20,345 nucleotides of DNA from contig JAIOSZ010000105.1 of NCBI GenBank assembly GCA_021107335.1, positions 1 through 20,345 on the forward strand. Direction: 5' to 3'. The stretch is from Desulfuromonadaceae bacterium. GTDB lineage: Bacteria > Desulfobacterota > Desulfuromonadia > Desulfuromonadales > Syntrophotaleaceae. Shown piece by piece: positions 1 to 7,804 of this stretch (the stretch's first letter is position 1; each line of letters opens with the position of its first letter). Position numbers and translations under genes: made by a program. The notes beneath the pieces were generated by a model. It searched no databases, was not told the origin of the DNA, and saw nothing but the letters and a program-made list of their open reading frames with translations.

Positions 1-760
1 GCAGTAACTGTAATTCTTGAGCCCGTTTCTGCTGACGGTAGATACCAGGCAGAGACCTTAACAAGTCGATCCGACCGACGGCTTCAAGGTTCATGATCAG
101 TGCATTTAACGCCTGTCGCTGACGAAATCCTTCCTGGGCGAAACGTCGACTGGAAGTTTGTACAATAACCGGAAGCAACAACCAACCGCCAGTTTGTCGC
201 ACCGCCTGAGCCAGACGGATGTCTTCAAGAAACCCAAGGGTTTCGTCAAAAGGCCCGATCTGATCAAAAAAAGTCCGTCGTAGCAGATAGCCCTGATCGC
301 CATGTATACAACCGGGCCGATCAAGGCAAGCCTTGGACTCCAGAAAATAAAACCCCAGAGAAGGCGTTAAACTCTCTGATCGAAACCGAACGGCGAAATG
401 GCCAGCAAGTCGAGAGTGACCAACCTTTTCAATAGACTCTTCCAGGTACCTAAGAGCCTTCGCCAAGGCCATATCATCGCCAAACCGACAGTCCGCATGA
501 AGAAACAACAATGACTTTCCAGTGCTAAGCTTAACCCCTTCGTTCTGCTGACGGCCGCGGCCCCGTGGGCCCGATTCGACCCGACAGGGAAAGGATGCCA
601 CGCCAGCTAATGCTTCAGCCCGCTCTAGGCTGCCATCCACAGAGCCCCCGTCAATCAGGATCACCTCGAAAGCAATTCCGACCTGATCCGCAAGAGTGCC
701 GAAGAGCTCAGGTAGCTGGTCAACCTCGTTGAGTATCGGTATAACAATAGACAGAATCAT
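1..760 (-). CDS. Family 2 glycosyltransferase, rSAM/selenodomain-associated transferase 2-like (partial, C-terminus off the window)
   Basis: Reading from the ATG at 760 toward base 1 gives 253 codons without a stop, so the 3' end lies outside the window. The N-terminus MILSIVIPILNE is the nucleotide-binding strand of GT-A fold glycosyltransferases. DGGSVDGS (37-44) matches the family-2 DGGSxDGT signature. HAD (88-90) sits where the metal-binding acidic motif is expected, and a GDQG...FLED block follows near 150-180, as in the TIGR04283 group. That group is usually about 220-240 residues, so little should be missing. Acceptor and donor are unknown. In other genomes such genes often sit beside TIGR04282-type proteins and selenodomain radical-SAM enzymes, which cannot be checked here. 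No strong ribosome site precedes the ATG. It follows metK on the same strand but is separated from it by a terminator. A plain family-2 glycosyltransferase is the alternative. Confidence 0.8.
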   Translation of the reverse strand, partial: MILSIVIPILNEVDQLPELFGTLADQVGIAFEVILIDGGSVDGSLERAEALAGVASFPCRVESGPRGRGRQQNEGVKLSTGKSLLFLHADCRFGDDMALAKALRYLEESIEKVGHSRLAGHFAVRFRSESLTPSLGFYFLESKACLDRPGCIHGDQGYLLRRTFFDQIGPFDETLGFLEDIRLAQAVRQTGGWLLLPVIVQTSSRRFAQEGFRQRQALNALIMNLEAVGRIDLLRSLPGIYRQQKRAQELQLL

Positions 761-872
761 AATGCATTCGAAAAAACGCTGTAACGCCGTAGGGCGGACT
801 TTTTGCGACGCCATCAATCATGGAAGGTAAAACCTATCGCATATGACTGAAGATAACAAAGGTGTCGACCGC

Positions 873-906
873 AAAAGAAAAAGGCGAACCCAATGGCTCG
901 CCTTTT
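873..906 (-). terminator. Rho-independent terminator after metK
   Basis: On the minus strand AAAAGGCGA (906-898) pairs with TCGCCTTTT (887-879), a 9-bp stem around a 10-base loop that can form two more pairs. The stem runs into CTTTTTCTTTTGC, a U-rich tract. It begins about 20 bases after the metK stop codon and should end metK transcription before the glycosyltransferase gene. Confidence 0.8.
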
Positions 907-925
907 ATTCTCAACTTGTTTGATA

Positions 926-2095
926 TCAGATCCCGGCTTTCTGCCTCAGGGATTCAATACGATCTGTTCTTTCCCAGGTAAATTCGGGCAACTCTCGGCC
1001 AAAATGACCGTAGGCTGCAGTCTTTTTATAAATCGGACGCAGCAGATCCAGGGTGGTGATAATTGCAGCGGGGCGCATGTCGAATTCCTCTTGCACCACA
1101 CGGGCAATTTCATTGGACGGAATGACTCCGGTGCCAAAAGTATTAATCATGACTGAAACCGGCTCTGCCACGCCAATGGCATAAGCCAACTGAACCTCAC
1201 ACTTCTTGGCCAGACCAGCAGCAACAACATTTTTAGCGACATACCGAGCCATATACGAAGCGCTGCGATCAACCTTGGACGGGTCTTTACCGGAAAAGGC
1301 TCCACCACCGTGGGAACCTTGACCACCGTAGGTGTCGACAATGATTTTGCGACCGGTCAATCCACAGTCTCCCTGGGGGCCACCGACCACAAAACGGCCT
1401 GTCGGATTGATGAAATACTTGGTATTTTCATCCATCATTTCAGTCGGAATCGCATGTTTGACCACTTCTTCGATCAGAGCCTCGCGAAGGGTTTCGTAGG
1501 CGACATCCGGCGTGTGCTGAGATGAAACAACCACCGCATCAACGCGGATCGGCTTGTCGTTAATATACTGAATGGAAACCTGAGATTTACTGTCGGGACG
1601 CAAAAATGTGAGCAAGCCGCTTTTACGAACTTCCGCCATGCGACTGGTGAGTCGGTGCGCATAGGTGATGGGCATGGGCATCAGTTCAGCGGTTTCATCG
1701 CAGGCATATCCAAACATCAGTCCCTGATCACCGGCACCCTGTTCCGTAAACATCCCTTGACCTTCAGTTACCCCCTGAGAGATATCGGGAGATTGACAGT
1801 CGAGGGAGGTTAATACAGCACAGGTTTCCCAGTCGAAACCCATGGCCGAATCGTTATAGCCGATGTCTTTGATGGCTTGCCGCACTACGCCCGGATAATC
1901 GACTTTGGCGGTAGTCGTAATTTCCCCGGCCACCACGGCCATACCTGTGGTGACCATCGTCTCACAAGCAACACGACACTTTGGGTCTTGAGCGATAATC
2001 GCGTCGAGAATACTATCCGAGATCTGATCGGCAACCTTATCAGGATGTCCTTCACTTACGGATTCAGAGGTGAAAAGAAAGTCAGTCATAGCCAT
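926..2095 (-). CDS. metK: Methionine adenosyltransferase (S-adenosylmethionine synthetase)
   Basis: Cytoplasmic enzyme that makes S-adenosylmethionine from ATP and methionine, releasing phosphate and pyrophosphate. The 389 residues match the bacterial MetK length (about 380-395). Signatures are GHPDK (16-20), which carries the ATP/Mg site histidine; GAGDQG (120-125), the family hexapeptide; and GGGAFSGKD (263-271), the phosphate-binding loop. The start at 2095 is preceded by AGGAGG ten bases upstream; a second in-frame ATG at 2089 is farther away and less likely. It lies 72 bases after ptsI with no terminator between, but has its own promoter overlapping the ptsI stop, and ends at a strong terminator. 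I see no SAM riboswitch in the short leader. Confidence 0.98.
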   Translation of the reverse strand: MAMTDFLFTSESVSEGHPDKVADQISDSILDAIIAQDPKCRVACETMVTTGMAVVAGEITTTAKVDYPGVVRQAIKDIGYNDSAMGFDWETCAVLTSLDCQSPDISQGVTEGQGMFTEQGAGDQGLMFGYACDETAELMPMPITYAHRLTSRMAEVRKSGLLTFLRPDSKSQVSIQYINDKPIRVDAVVVSSQHTPDVAYETLREALIEEVVKHAIPTEMMDENTKYFINPTGRFVVGGPQGDCGLTGRKIIVDTYGGQGSHGGGAFSGKDPSKVDRSASYMARYVAKNVVAAGLAKKCEVQLAYAIGVAEPVSVMINTFGTGVIPSNEIARVVQEEFDMRPAAIITTLDLLRPIYKKTAAYGHFGRELPEFTWERTDRIESLRQKAGI

Positions 2096-2141
2096 GGAGA
2101 TTATGCCTCCTGTAAGTAGTATCTAGTGTTAAAAACGTTGG

Positions 2142-2171
2142 ATTTTAGATCGAGAAGGAGGCAAAAGTCAA
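2142..2171 (-). promoter_or_regulatory. Predicted sigma-70-type promoter of metK
   Basis: On the minus strand TTGACT (2171-2166, 5/6 to the -35 consensus) is followed after 18 bases by TAAAAT (2147-2142, 5/6 to the -10). The -35 overlaps the ptsI stop codon. Transcription would start about 40 bases before the metK ATG and include its AGGAGG. It is predicted from sequence only. Confidence 0.6.
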
Positions 2172-3973
2172 GAATCTGCTTTTGTCAGATGGGCTTGCTG
2201 GTCGACAAAAACCCCGGGGAAACGCTGCTGCATTTCCCCCTTAAGGCGCCGGGCAACTTCTGGTGCGGTACCAAACTGCAGCAATTCGGTCACCAGTTCA
2301 ACAGCCTCAGTTCGTCGGACCTGACGTATGATGCGCTTGACCCGCGGAAGATACGGGGCATTCATCGATAGTTCGTCAAAGCCCAGCCCAAGAAGCACCA
2401 ACGCATACAGAGGCTCGGAGGCCATTTCGACGCAAATACCCACTTCAATTCCAGCACTTTGACCCGCACGACAAACCATCTGCAGAGCTCTTAACACAGC
2501 AGGATGCAGTGGTTCATATAAATAGGCCACGTGTTCGTTACCACGGTCAATGGCAAGGCAATATTGAATCAGGTCGTTGGTACCGACCGATAAGAAATCA
2601 ACTTCCTGGGCCAGGAGTTCAGCAATCAGAACGGCTGAGGGTGTCTCGATCATGATGCCAATCTGAATCTCCGCATCAAAGGCATGTCCATCAGCGGCCA
2701 GCGCCTGCTTGACGTTTTCGAGGATATCCTTACAGCATCTAATTTCCGCCAGACCGGTAATCATAGGAAACAGAATACGCACCTTGCCATGGGCAGAAGC
2801 TCTCAAAATAGCCCGCAACTGGGTATTAAAAAGCTTACCTTCTTGCAGGGAGAAGCGAATTGCCCGCAAACCCAGCGCCGGGTTAGCCTCATCGGAAAGG
2901 TCGATGTCGGGCACCAGCTTATCGCCACCGACGTCAAGAGTCCGAATAGTAACTGGATGAGGGGCCATGCGCTCGACAACCTCACGATAAGCCTGGTACT
3001 GTTCCTCTTCCTCCGGAATACGCGCCCGGTTCATAAAGAGAAATTCAGTGCGATACAGTCCTACCCCTTTAGCGCCTTCACGCAGTGCTAAATCAACTTC
3101 TTCGGCCAACTCAACGTTACCGCGCAGAATGATACTATGACCATCCAGGGTCTCGGCAGCCAGCTCACGATAGCTGAGCAGTTCCTGCTCAAGATATTCG
3201 TATAGCTGCTTTTTCTCCAGATATTCCTTGAAGGTTGCTTTAGAAGGATTGAGGATGACCGTTCCAGAGGTGCCGTCAATAATAACCGGTAACCCCTCGC
3301 GCACTAGAGCCGTGGCCGACTCCAGTCCAACCACGGCAGGAATACCTAGGGAACGGGCCAAAATCGCGGTGTGGGCTGTGCGACCCCCAACATCGGTAAT
3401 AAAACCGATCACCCGTTTTTTATCCATCTGCATGGTGTCGGCCGGCGAGAGGTCATGCGCCACAATAATCGACTTACGTTCGAGCTCGGCCAGCGACTGT
3501 TGATCTTCGCCAATCAAATTGCGCAGTAACCGCTCACCGATAGAATCGATATCGGAGCGACGCTCACGCAGATATTCGTCCTCGATGGCATCGAAAACGG
3601 CGCGAAACTTATCCAGGGTACGTTTAAGGGCCCCTTCCGCATTGATCAATTCGTTTTCGATCAGAGCAATAGAATCATCGACCAGCAACTGGTCTTCCAG
3701 AATCAGCAGATGAGTATCGATAATATGCAGGTGCTCGGCCAAGCGGCGATCTGCGACCCCGCGCTTGACGTCCTCGAGCTGTTTCTTCGAGACACCCACC
3801 GCCTCCCTAAAAGCGCGAATTTCCTCCTCGACCTCAGGGGCGGCAATCTTGCGTTCGACCGGCTTGATTCGTGTGCGATCAAGCACATAGCTGGCACCAA
3901 TGGCGATACCGGGGGAAGCACCGATACCAAACAGAGTGATATCTTCAACGATTGTGCGCTTATTCTTCTCCAA
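2168..3973 (-). CDS. ptsI: PTS Enzyme I (phosphoenolpyruvate-protein phosphotransferase)
   Basis: Cytoplasmic first enzyme of the phosphotransferase system; it takes phosphate from phosphoenolpyruvate and passes it to HPr. GGRTAHTAILARS holds the phosphorylated histidine (His201 from the start chosen here), in the mobile swivel domain. The C-terminal half is a PEP-binding TIM barrel with TLDVGGDK, GTNDLIQY and the ICVEMA cysteine segment near the end. There is no N-terminal GAF domain, so this is the sugar-type enzyme rather than EI-Ntr, although databases often label the family ptsP. I chose TTG at 3973 because GAGG lies six bases upstream. TTG at 3985 would add four residues and has no nearby ribosome site. 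Either start overlaps the 3' end of ptsH, implying coupled translation. About 601 residues, slightly longer than the usual 570-590. Confidence 0.95.
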   Translation of the reverse strand: MEKNKRTIVEDITLFGIGASPGIAIGASYVLDRTRIKPVERKIAAPEVEEEIRAFREAVGVSKKQLEDVKRGVADRRLAEHLHIIDTHLLILEDQLLVDDSIALIENELINAEGALKRTLDKFRAVFDAIEDEYLRERRSDIDSIGERLLRNLIGEDQQSLAELERKSIIVAHDLSPADTMQMDKKRVIGFITDVGGRTAHTAILARSLGIPAVVGLESATALVREGLPVIIDGTSGTVILNPSKATFKEYLEKKQLYEYLEQELLSYRELAAETLDGHSIILRGNVELAEEVDLALREGAKGVGLYRTEFLFMNRARIPEEEEQYQAYREVVERMAPHPVTIRTLDVGGDKLVPDIDLSDEANPALGLRAIRFSLQEGKLFNTQLRAILRASAHGKVRILFPMITGLAEIRCCKDILENVKQALAADGHAFDAEIQIGIMIETPSAVLIAELLAQEVDFLSVGTNDLIQYCLAIDRGNEHVAYLYEPLHPAVLRALQMVCRAGQSAGIEVGICVEMASEPLYALVLLGLGFDELSMNAPYLPRVKRIIRQVRRTEAVELVTELLQFGTAPEVARRLKGEMQQRFPGVFVDQQAHLTKADS

Positions 3974-4226
3974 AGCCGTCCTCAATCAGTTTGCCGATAG
4001 CCTCGATAGCCCGATCGGCATCGTCTCCGGTGACCTGCACCACAATTTCCGAGCCCTGAGCTGCCGCGAGCATCAGAATCCCCATAATACTTTTACCATT
4101 AACCTCTTCAGCATCCTTGACAATGACCACCTCGGAGCCGAATTGATTGGCCGTCTGAACCAGTTGGGCAGCGGCCCTGGCATGCAGCCCCAAACGATTA
4201 ATTATAGTGAAGCACTTCTTTTCCAT
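3960..4226 (-). CDS. ptsH: Phosphocarrier protein HPr
   Basis: Small cytoplasmic phosphocarrier between Enzyme I and the EIIA proteins. The 88 residues fit the family. GLHARAA places the catalytic histidine exactly at position 15. KSIMGILMLAA places a serine exactly at position 46, the residue phosphorylated by HPr kinase in species that have it. AAGGG lies seven bases before the ATG. The gene is 15 bases after the EIID gene and overlaps ptsI, so it belongs to the rapZ-to-ptsI unit. Keeping Ser46 suggests dual regulation, but no hprK is found in this window. It could also donate to PtsN, encoded about 3.5 kb upstream in the same orientation. Confidence 0.97.
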   Translation of the reverse strand: MEKKCFTIINRLGLHARAAAQLVQTANQFGSEVVIVKDAEEVNGKSIMGILMLAAAQGSEIVVQVTGDDADRAIEAIGKLIEDGFGEE

Positions 4227-4241
4227 CGTACAACCCTTCGA

Positions 4242-4985
4242 TCAATTCAGCTGAAACCAACCCAGCAATAACAACGATGATATTAAAATCACAAGTAACG
4301 GGGAACCTCGTCGCCTCATCAAAGCGCACATTCCAAATATCAGTGGCGCAGCACATAATCCCCAGGCAATTCCGGCATCGGCGTGGTCCGTCGCAGCGGC
4401 ACCGATAACAGCAGCAAAGAGACCAAGCAGTACAACCAATGCCTGTTTGAGGTAGATGGCCCAGTCGGAAAGATGCCAGCGTTGCAAGGTGGAGACGACT
4501 CGTACTCCACCGCCGTAGCCCTTGATCAGCCCCTGCACCCGAAACCAGAAATGGGGCAGATTGAACAGGACTATAAATAAAACAGGACCCCACAAAGAAC
4601 CATGAAAGGCCCAAAGCAGTGCAACCACGGCGGCAACGGGACGCATTGCTCCCCAGAAAAAAGCATCCCCCATAGCGGCACAAGGGGCCACCATAGCAGA
4701 CTTGAATTCACTGATCGTAAAACCTGGGTCAATGCCGTGCTGTGCCTGCTCTTCAAGTTTCAGCACGGCGCCGATTACCGTGGTCGCCAGGTAAGGATGG
4801 GTGTTGAAATATTCCAAATGGCGACGGTAGGCAGCCAGCAAGGCTGCACCCGAATAGTAACGACGAAAGGCAGGGTTCAGGGCGTAAATCAGGCCGAGAC
4901 TCTGCATCTGCTCATAATTCCAACTGGCCTGCAGCAGAAAGGACCTAGACAGCACCTGCAGCAAAACGGAGCGTGGCAGCTTCAT
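4242..4985 (-). CDS. PTS system mannose/fructose/sorbose family subunit IID
   Basis: Membrane subunit that with IIC forms the sugar channel of mannose-family PTS permeases. The N-terminal segment RSFLLQASWNYEQMQSLG (14-31) is the conserved IID signature. Later come a central soluble part, hydrophobic segments around 115-155 and two more in the last 75 residues. At 247 residues it is shorter than well-studied IID proteins (roughly 270-300) but covers the domain. The start is ATG with AGAGG ten bases upstream, 14 bases after the IIC stop. Substrate cannot be read from sequence; the mannose label is only a family name. Confidence 0.9.
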   Translation of the reverse strand: MKLPRSVLLQVLSRSFLLQASWNYEQMQSLGLIYALNPAFRRYYSGAALLAAYRRHLEYFNTHPYLATTVIGAVLKLEEQAQHGIDPGFTISEFKSAMVAPCAAMGDAFFWGAMRPVAAVVALLWAFHGSLWGPVLFIVLFNLPHFWFRVQGLIKGYGGGVRVVSTLQRWHLSDWAIYLKQALVVLLGLFAAVIGAAATDHADAGIAWGLCAAPLIFGMCALMRRRGSPLLVILISSLLLLGWFQLN

Positions 4986-4999
4986 GGTTCAGTAGCCTC

Positions 5000-5692
5000 T
5001 CATCGTAATGCCAGAACAAACAGGCCGAAAATAAAGGACCCGACAAACAGTAACACTCCTCGAGGGACCCTCAGGCCGCTGAGCAGGGAACCGATACCGA
5101 CCAGTGGAAAAAGCAAATAGACCCAGGGCGCCGCAGCAACTAAAGGCCCGCTCAGATATTTAAAAAACAGCGGCAGACAGAGCATGCCTCCCCCGACAAC
5201 GACGGTCAAAGTCGCCAGTGACGCCAGCGCAAAATGCCCGATGCCCCGCAGATGGAAACCGTCCAGCCCGTCGAAACGCCCGCTATCAAGAGCCAACTCG
5301 GCCATGGTTAACAAACGTGCGTTCGCCAACCGGGCCAGGCGATCAAACAGTTGTCCTGCTTTGCCAAAGGGCATGCCGATTAACAGACTGGCGACTGCCA
5401 CAGCCTGAGGCGACAAACCGGTTTGAGCATGGCTGATTACAGCTAAAAAGGTGCAACCTACCGCCACCTGGCTATCATCGGGCGGAATAGCCGCCCCAAC
5501 GGGCAGACGCCCTAGCCACAGAAGCTCTAGCATGGCGCCTATCTGCAGGCCAATCCCAACTTCTCCTAACAACCAACCGGTCAAAGGAGCGGCGACAATC
5601 GGTCGACATATCATGAATTGCCCAGCAGCCGTACGATCAAGTCCGCACAATATGGCTACCGCAACGGTCACCCCCAAAGCGGGAAGAAACAT
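5000..5692 (-). CDS. PTS system mannose/fructose/sorbose family subunit IIC
   Basis: Integral membrane subunit of a mannose-family permease, expected in the inner membrane with IID. The 230-residue protein is strongly hydrophobic, with segments near 3-18, 29-60, 75-105, 155-190 and 195-228. It carries the IIC-type stretch GLQIGAMLELLWLGRLPVGA (about 48-67). It is slightly shorter than typical IIC (about 250-265). The first ATG at 5692 lies 13 bases after the IIB stop, and AGG occurs a few bases before it. Position between IIB and IID supports the call. Sugar specificity is unknown. Confidence 0.9.
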   Translation of the reverse strand: MFLPALGVTVAVAILCGLDRTAAGQFMICRPIVAAPLTGWLLGEVGIGLQIGAMLELLWLGRLPVGAAIPPDDSQVAVGCTFLAVISHAQTGLSPQAVAVASLLIGMPFGKAGQLFDRLARLANARLLTMAELALDSGRFDGLDGFHLRGIGHFALASLATLTVVVGGGMLCLPLFFKYLSGPLVAAAPWVYLLFPLVGIGSLLSGLRVPRGVLLFVGSFIFGLFVLALR

Positions 5693-5705
5693 ACCTCACC
5701 TGTCA

Positions 5706-6179
5706 TCAAGTCAACTTGCACCACAGCCGTTTCCGATCGGAAGGAACACATTGTAAAACAACCTTTACCCCATCATCATCCAGAGCCTGTAACTGCTCGA
5801 TATCGTCATCATTCAACGCTACCGTGCAACTCAAGCGCTTTTTATTCTTACCACCGTGCAAATTGCCCAGATTCAGCTCGTTGAACGGCACCCCTAAATG
5901 ATGCGCTTGCAAGGCATCCTGTGGATTGGCAAATAGCAACAACACCCGATGGTCGGCCAACTCTTCTGAACGTAATACCTGGACCATCTCTTCAATGGTA
6001 CCGATGGCTACTTTAATTCCCTTAGGCACTGCCGCTGCCATAAGCACCTTTTGAAAAGCAACTTCAGCCAGCTGATTATTGGCAACCACGATACAGTCTG
6101 CTCGAAGTGAAGGTACCCAGGCTTCGAGAATCTGGCCGTGACTTAAACGATTATCAACCCGGACTAAAACTATCCCCAT
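5706..6179 (-). CDS. PTS system mannose/fructose/sorbose family subunit IIB
   Basis: Cytoplasmic phosphocarrier that accepts phosphate from EIIA and gives it to the sugar bound by IIC/IID. RVDNRLSHGQ (7-16) is the IIB active-site segment, with the phosphorylated histidine at position 14, so the protein looks catalytically intact. The 157-residue length is normal for this domain (about 150-165). GGGGAG precedes the ATG closely. The gene starts ten bases after the EIIA stop and is followed at once by IIC, so the permease parts read in order A-B-C-D. Confidence 0.92.
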   Translation of the reverse strand: MGIVLVRVDNRLSHGQILEAWVPSLRADCIVVANNQLAEVAFQKVLMAAAVPKGIKVAIGTIEEMVQVLRSEELADHRVLLLFANPQDALQAHHLGVPFNELNLGNLHGGKNKKRLSCTVALNDDDIEQLQALDDDGVKVVLQCVPSDRKRLWCKLT

Positions 6180-6189
6180 CTGCTCCCCA

Positions 6190-6606
6190 TTAACGCAATG
6201 GTCCCTGTTCTTTTAACAGTTGACTTACCAAAAGAATACTCTTCAAGGCATACTCCTTAACCTCAGCGGCCAAGTCGTTAAGGGAGGAGCCACTACGCGC
6301 ACTGCAGGCCTTGAGCAGCATGGGCAGGCTCACCCCGGCCAGCACTTCGACCTGGGCGCACCCCATAAAAGTGCAGCCGATATTGGTGGGCGTACCACCA
6401 AACATATCGGTCAAAACCAATACGCCCTCCCCATCAACGTCGAGCCGGGCAAGGGCGCTGGCGAAGCGCGCGTGAATATCGTCGGGACCGTCTTCCGCCC
6501 CAATCGACAAGACCTCTACCCCCGGTAGAGGGCCTAATATCATCTCAGCGGCATTGACCAGCCCCTGGGCCAGGTTGGCATGTGTAGCAATAACGATCCC
6601 GATCAT
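6190..6606 (-). CDS. PTS mannose-family EIIA domain protein
   Basis: Cytoplasmic EIIA of the mannose type, which receives phosphate from HPr. MIGIVIATHANLAQG carries the active histidine at position 9, and DMFGGTP (67-73) is the second family signature. Length is 138 residues from ATG 6606. A TTG at 6624 would add six residues but overlaps rapZ and lacks a ribosome site, while AAAGAG stands seven bases before the ATG. The ATG lies four bases after the rapZ stop, so the two are probably co-translated. Some relatives keep an EIIA of this type only as a regulator; here the matching B, C and D subunits follow directly, favouring a working permease. Confidence 0.93.
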   Translation of the reverse strand: MIGIVIATHANLAQGLVNAAEMILGPLPGVEVLSIGAEDGPDDIHARFASALARLDVDGEGVLVLTDMFGGTPTNIGCTFMGCAQVEVLAGVSLPMLLKACSARSGSSLNDLAAEVKEYALKSILLVSQLLKEQGPLR

Positions 6607-6610
6607 TTTA

Positions 6611-7552
6611 TCACTCTTTGGCAATGTCTCGATGAAGGACTTCCATAGTCATAAAAGAGGCACTCAGTTCCTGATAGAGTTTCTCCACAAGAGCCACACT
6701 CCGATGGTGCCCTCCCGTGCAACCGATAGATATGGTCAGATAACTTTTCCCCTCCTGATGGTAATGGGGGAGTAAAAATTTCAGCAACCCCAGAAAAGTA
6801 GAGAGGAATTCCTGGGTTGCCGGCTGAGACATGACATAATCACTGACGGCAGCAGACAAACCGGTCTGGGGTCGCAAGTCCGGTACGAAATGGGGATTAG
6901 GTAAAAAACGTACGTCCATCACCAAGTCGGAACCGGCCGGCAACCCGTGACGGAAACCAAAGGACTGCAGCAGCACCGCCAAGGGGTAATTTTGATCGCC
7001 GCCGAATCCAATCTGCAGGACCTTGGCACGCAATTGGTGGGGAGTAAGAAGGGAAGAATCAATGGTGATAGTTGCCCTCCCCATGACGTTAGCCAACAGG
7101 CGCCGTTCCTGGCGAACGCTCTCCAGCACCCCTTCATTCTGCTTCAAGGGATGTCGGCGTCGGGTCTCGGAAAACCTACGGACGAGCACGTCATCGGCAG
7201 CATCAAGAAAAAGGACGTCAACCTGATGGCCTGCATCTTTTATTTGCTGCGAAATCTCACGAAAACGGGACAGATAATCCTGGTTGCGAATATCAATAAC
7301 CACCGCTACCGGTGTAGAGCGCCCTGCCGATTGCTGCGGGAGTTCCATAAAGTCCGGCAGAAGTACCAGCGGCAGATTGTCGACAACAAAATAGCCCTGG
7401 TCTTCCAAAGCCCTGGCTGCAGTACTCTTGCCGGAGCCGGATAGGCCGGTAATGATAACCAGTCGACCACACTTGTTTCCCTGCCCCCCAGAACTTGAAC
7501 TATCCAGGTTACTCTTCGTTGGTTGAATAGGATCATCCATAGTTATTGCCAT
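6611..7552 (-). CDS. rapZ: RNase adapter protein RapZ / nucleotide-binding protein (YvcJ family)
   Basis: In enterics RapZ binds small RNAs that control glucosamine-6-phosphate synthase and guides RNase E; its homologues bind nucleotides and uridine-sugar metabolites. The P-loop is GLSGSGKS (36-43), DNLP follows at 58-61, and the C-terminal domain carries GCTGGHHRS (277-285), the family hallmark. At 313 residues it is longer than the usual 284-290 because of a polar Ser/Gly-rich N-terminal tail of about 28 residues. Neither ATG (7552 or 7540) has a well-spaced ribosome site, since GAGGG lies one base from the first and 13 from the second. It is the first gene after the ptsN terminator and leads into the PTS genes. 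Whether it acts through RNA here is unknown. Confidence 0.93.
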   Translation of the reverse strand: MAITMDDPIQPTKSNLDSSSSGGQGNKCGRLVIITGLSGSGKSTAARALEDQGYFVVDNLPLVLLPDFMELPQQSAGRSTPVAVVIDIRNQDYLSRFREISQQIKDAGHQVDVLFLDAADDVLVRRFSETRRRHPLKQNEGVLESVRQERRLLANVMGRATITIDSSLLTPHQLRAKVLQIGFGGDQNYPLAVLLQSFGFRHGLPAGSDLVMDVRFLPNPHFVPDLRPQTGLSAAVSDYVMSQPATQEFLSTFLGLLKFLLPHYHQEGKSYLTISIGCTGGHHRSVALVEKLYQELSASFMTMEVLHRDIAKE

Positions 7553-7600
7553 ACCCTCTAAAAAGCAACCTTTCTAAAAGGCTCCAAAAACACCTGCCCT

Positions 7601-7628
7601 CATTCGGGATTTTTTGCAATCCGGAATG
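7601..7628. repeat. Near-perfect inverted repeat upstream of rapZ
   Basis: CATTC-G-GGATT (7601-7611) is mirrored by AATCC-G-GAATG (7618-7628) around a six-base spacer, a 2 x 11 base palindrome with one central mismatch per arm. No U-run follows on the minus strand, so it is not an obvious terminator. It lies about 50 bases before the rapZ start and could be an operator or an RNA hairpin in the rapZ leader. Confidence 0.6.
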
Positions 7629-7657
7629 CGCTGCCACGATGGCCGTAATCTCAAGGC

Positions 7658-7688
7658 AAAAAAATGACCGGCCCTCTTTGAAGAGGGC
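7658..7688 (-). terminator. Rho-independent terminator after ptsN
   Basis: On the minus strand GCCCTCTT (7688-7681) pairs with AAGAGGGC (7678-7671), leaving a two-base loop, or four if the last pair opens. A short CGGTCA and seven Ts (7664-7658) follow. It is about 120 bases downstream of the ptsN stop and separates the rpoN-hpf-ptsN block from rapZ. Confidence 0.85.
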
Positions 7689-7804
7689 GGCCACAGGTAA
7701 ATTGGATCAGAAAAGCCAACTAATGTATTGGACCGTAGAGCGATAGGTCTTTTCAGTTCGGAACGCCACGCGCAACAGTCTCCCGCCGGAATAATAGTTT
7801 AAGA

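Noticed and set aside
786..805. CGCC/GGCG hairpin followed by TTTTT on the plus strand as a terminator
   Set aside because: Only a four-base stem, and no plus-strand gene precedes it.
841..924. Plus-strand small frame starting ATGACTGAAGAT
   Set aside because: Only 27 codons, no ribosome site, and it runs through the metK terminator hairpin.
7735..7804. Short minus-strand open stretch after ptsN as a remnant of hprK
   Set aside because: About 30 codons with no resemblance to HprK motifs and an early stop.
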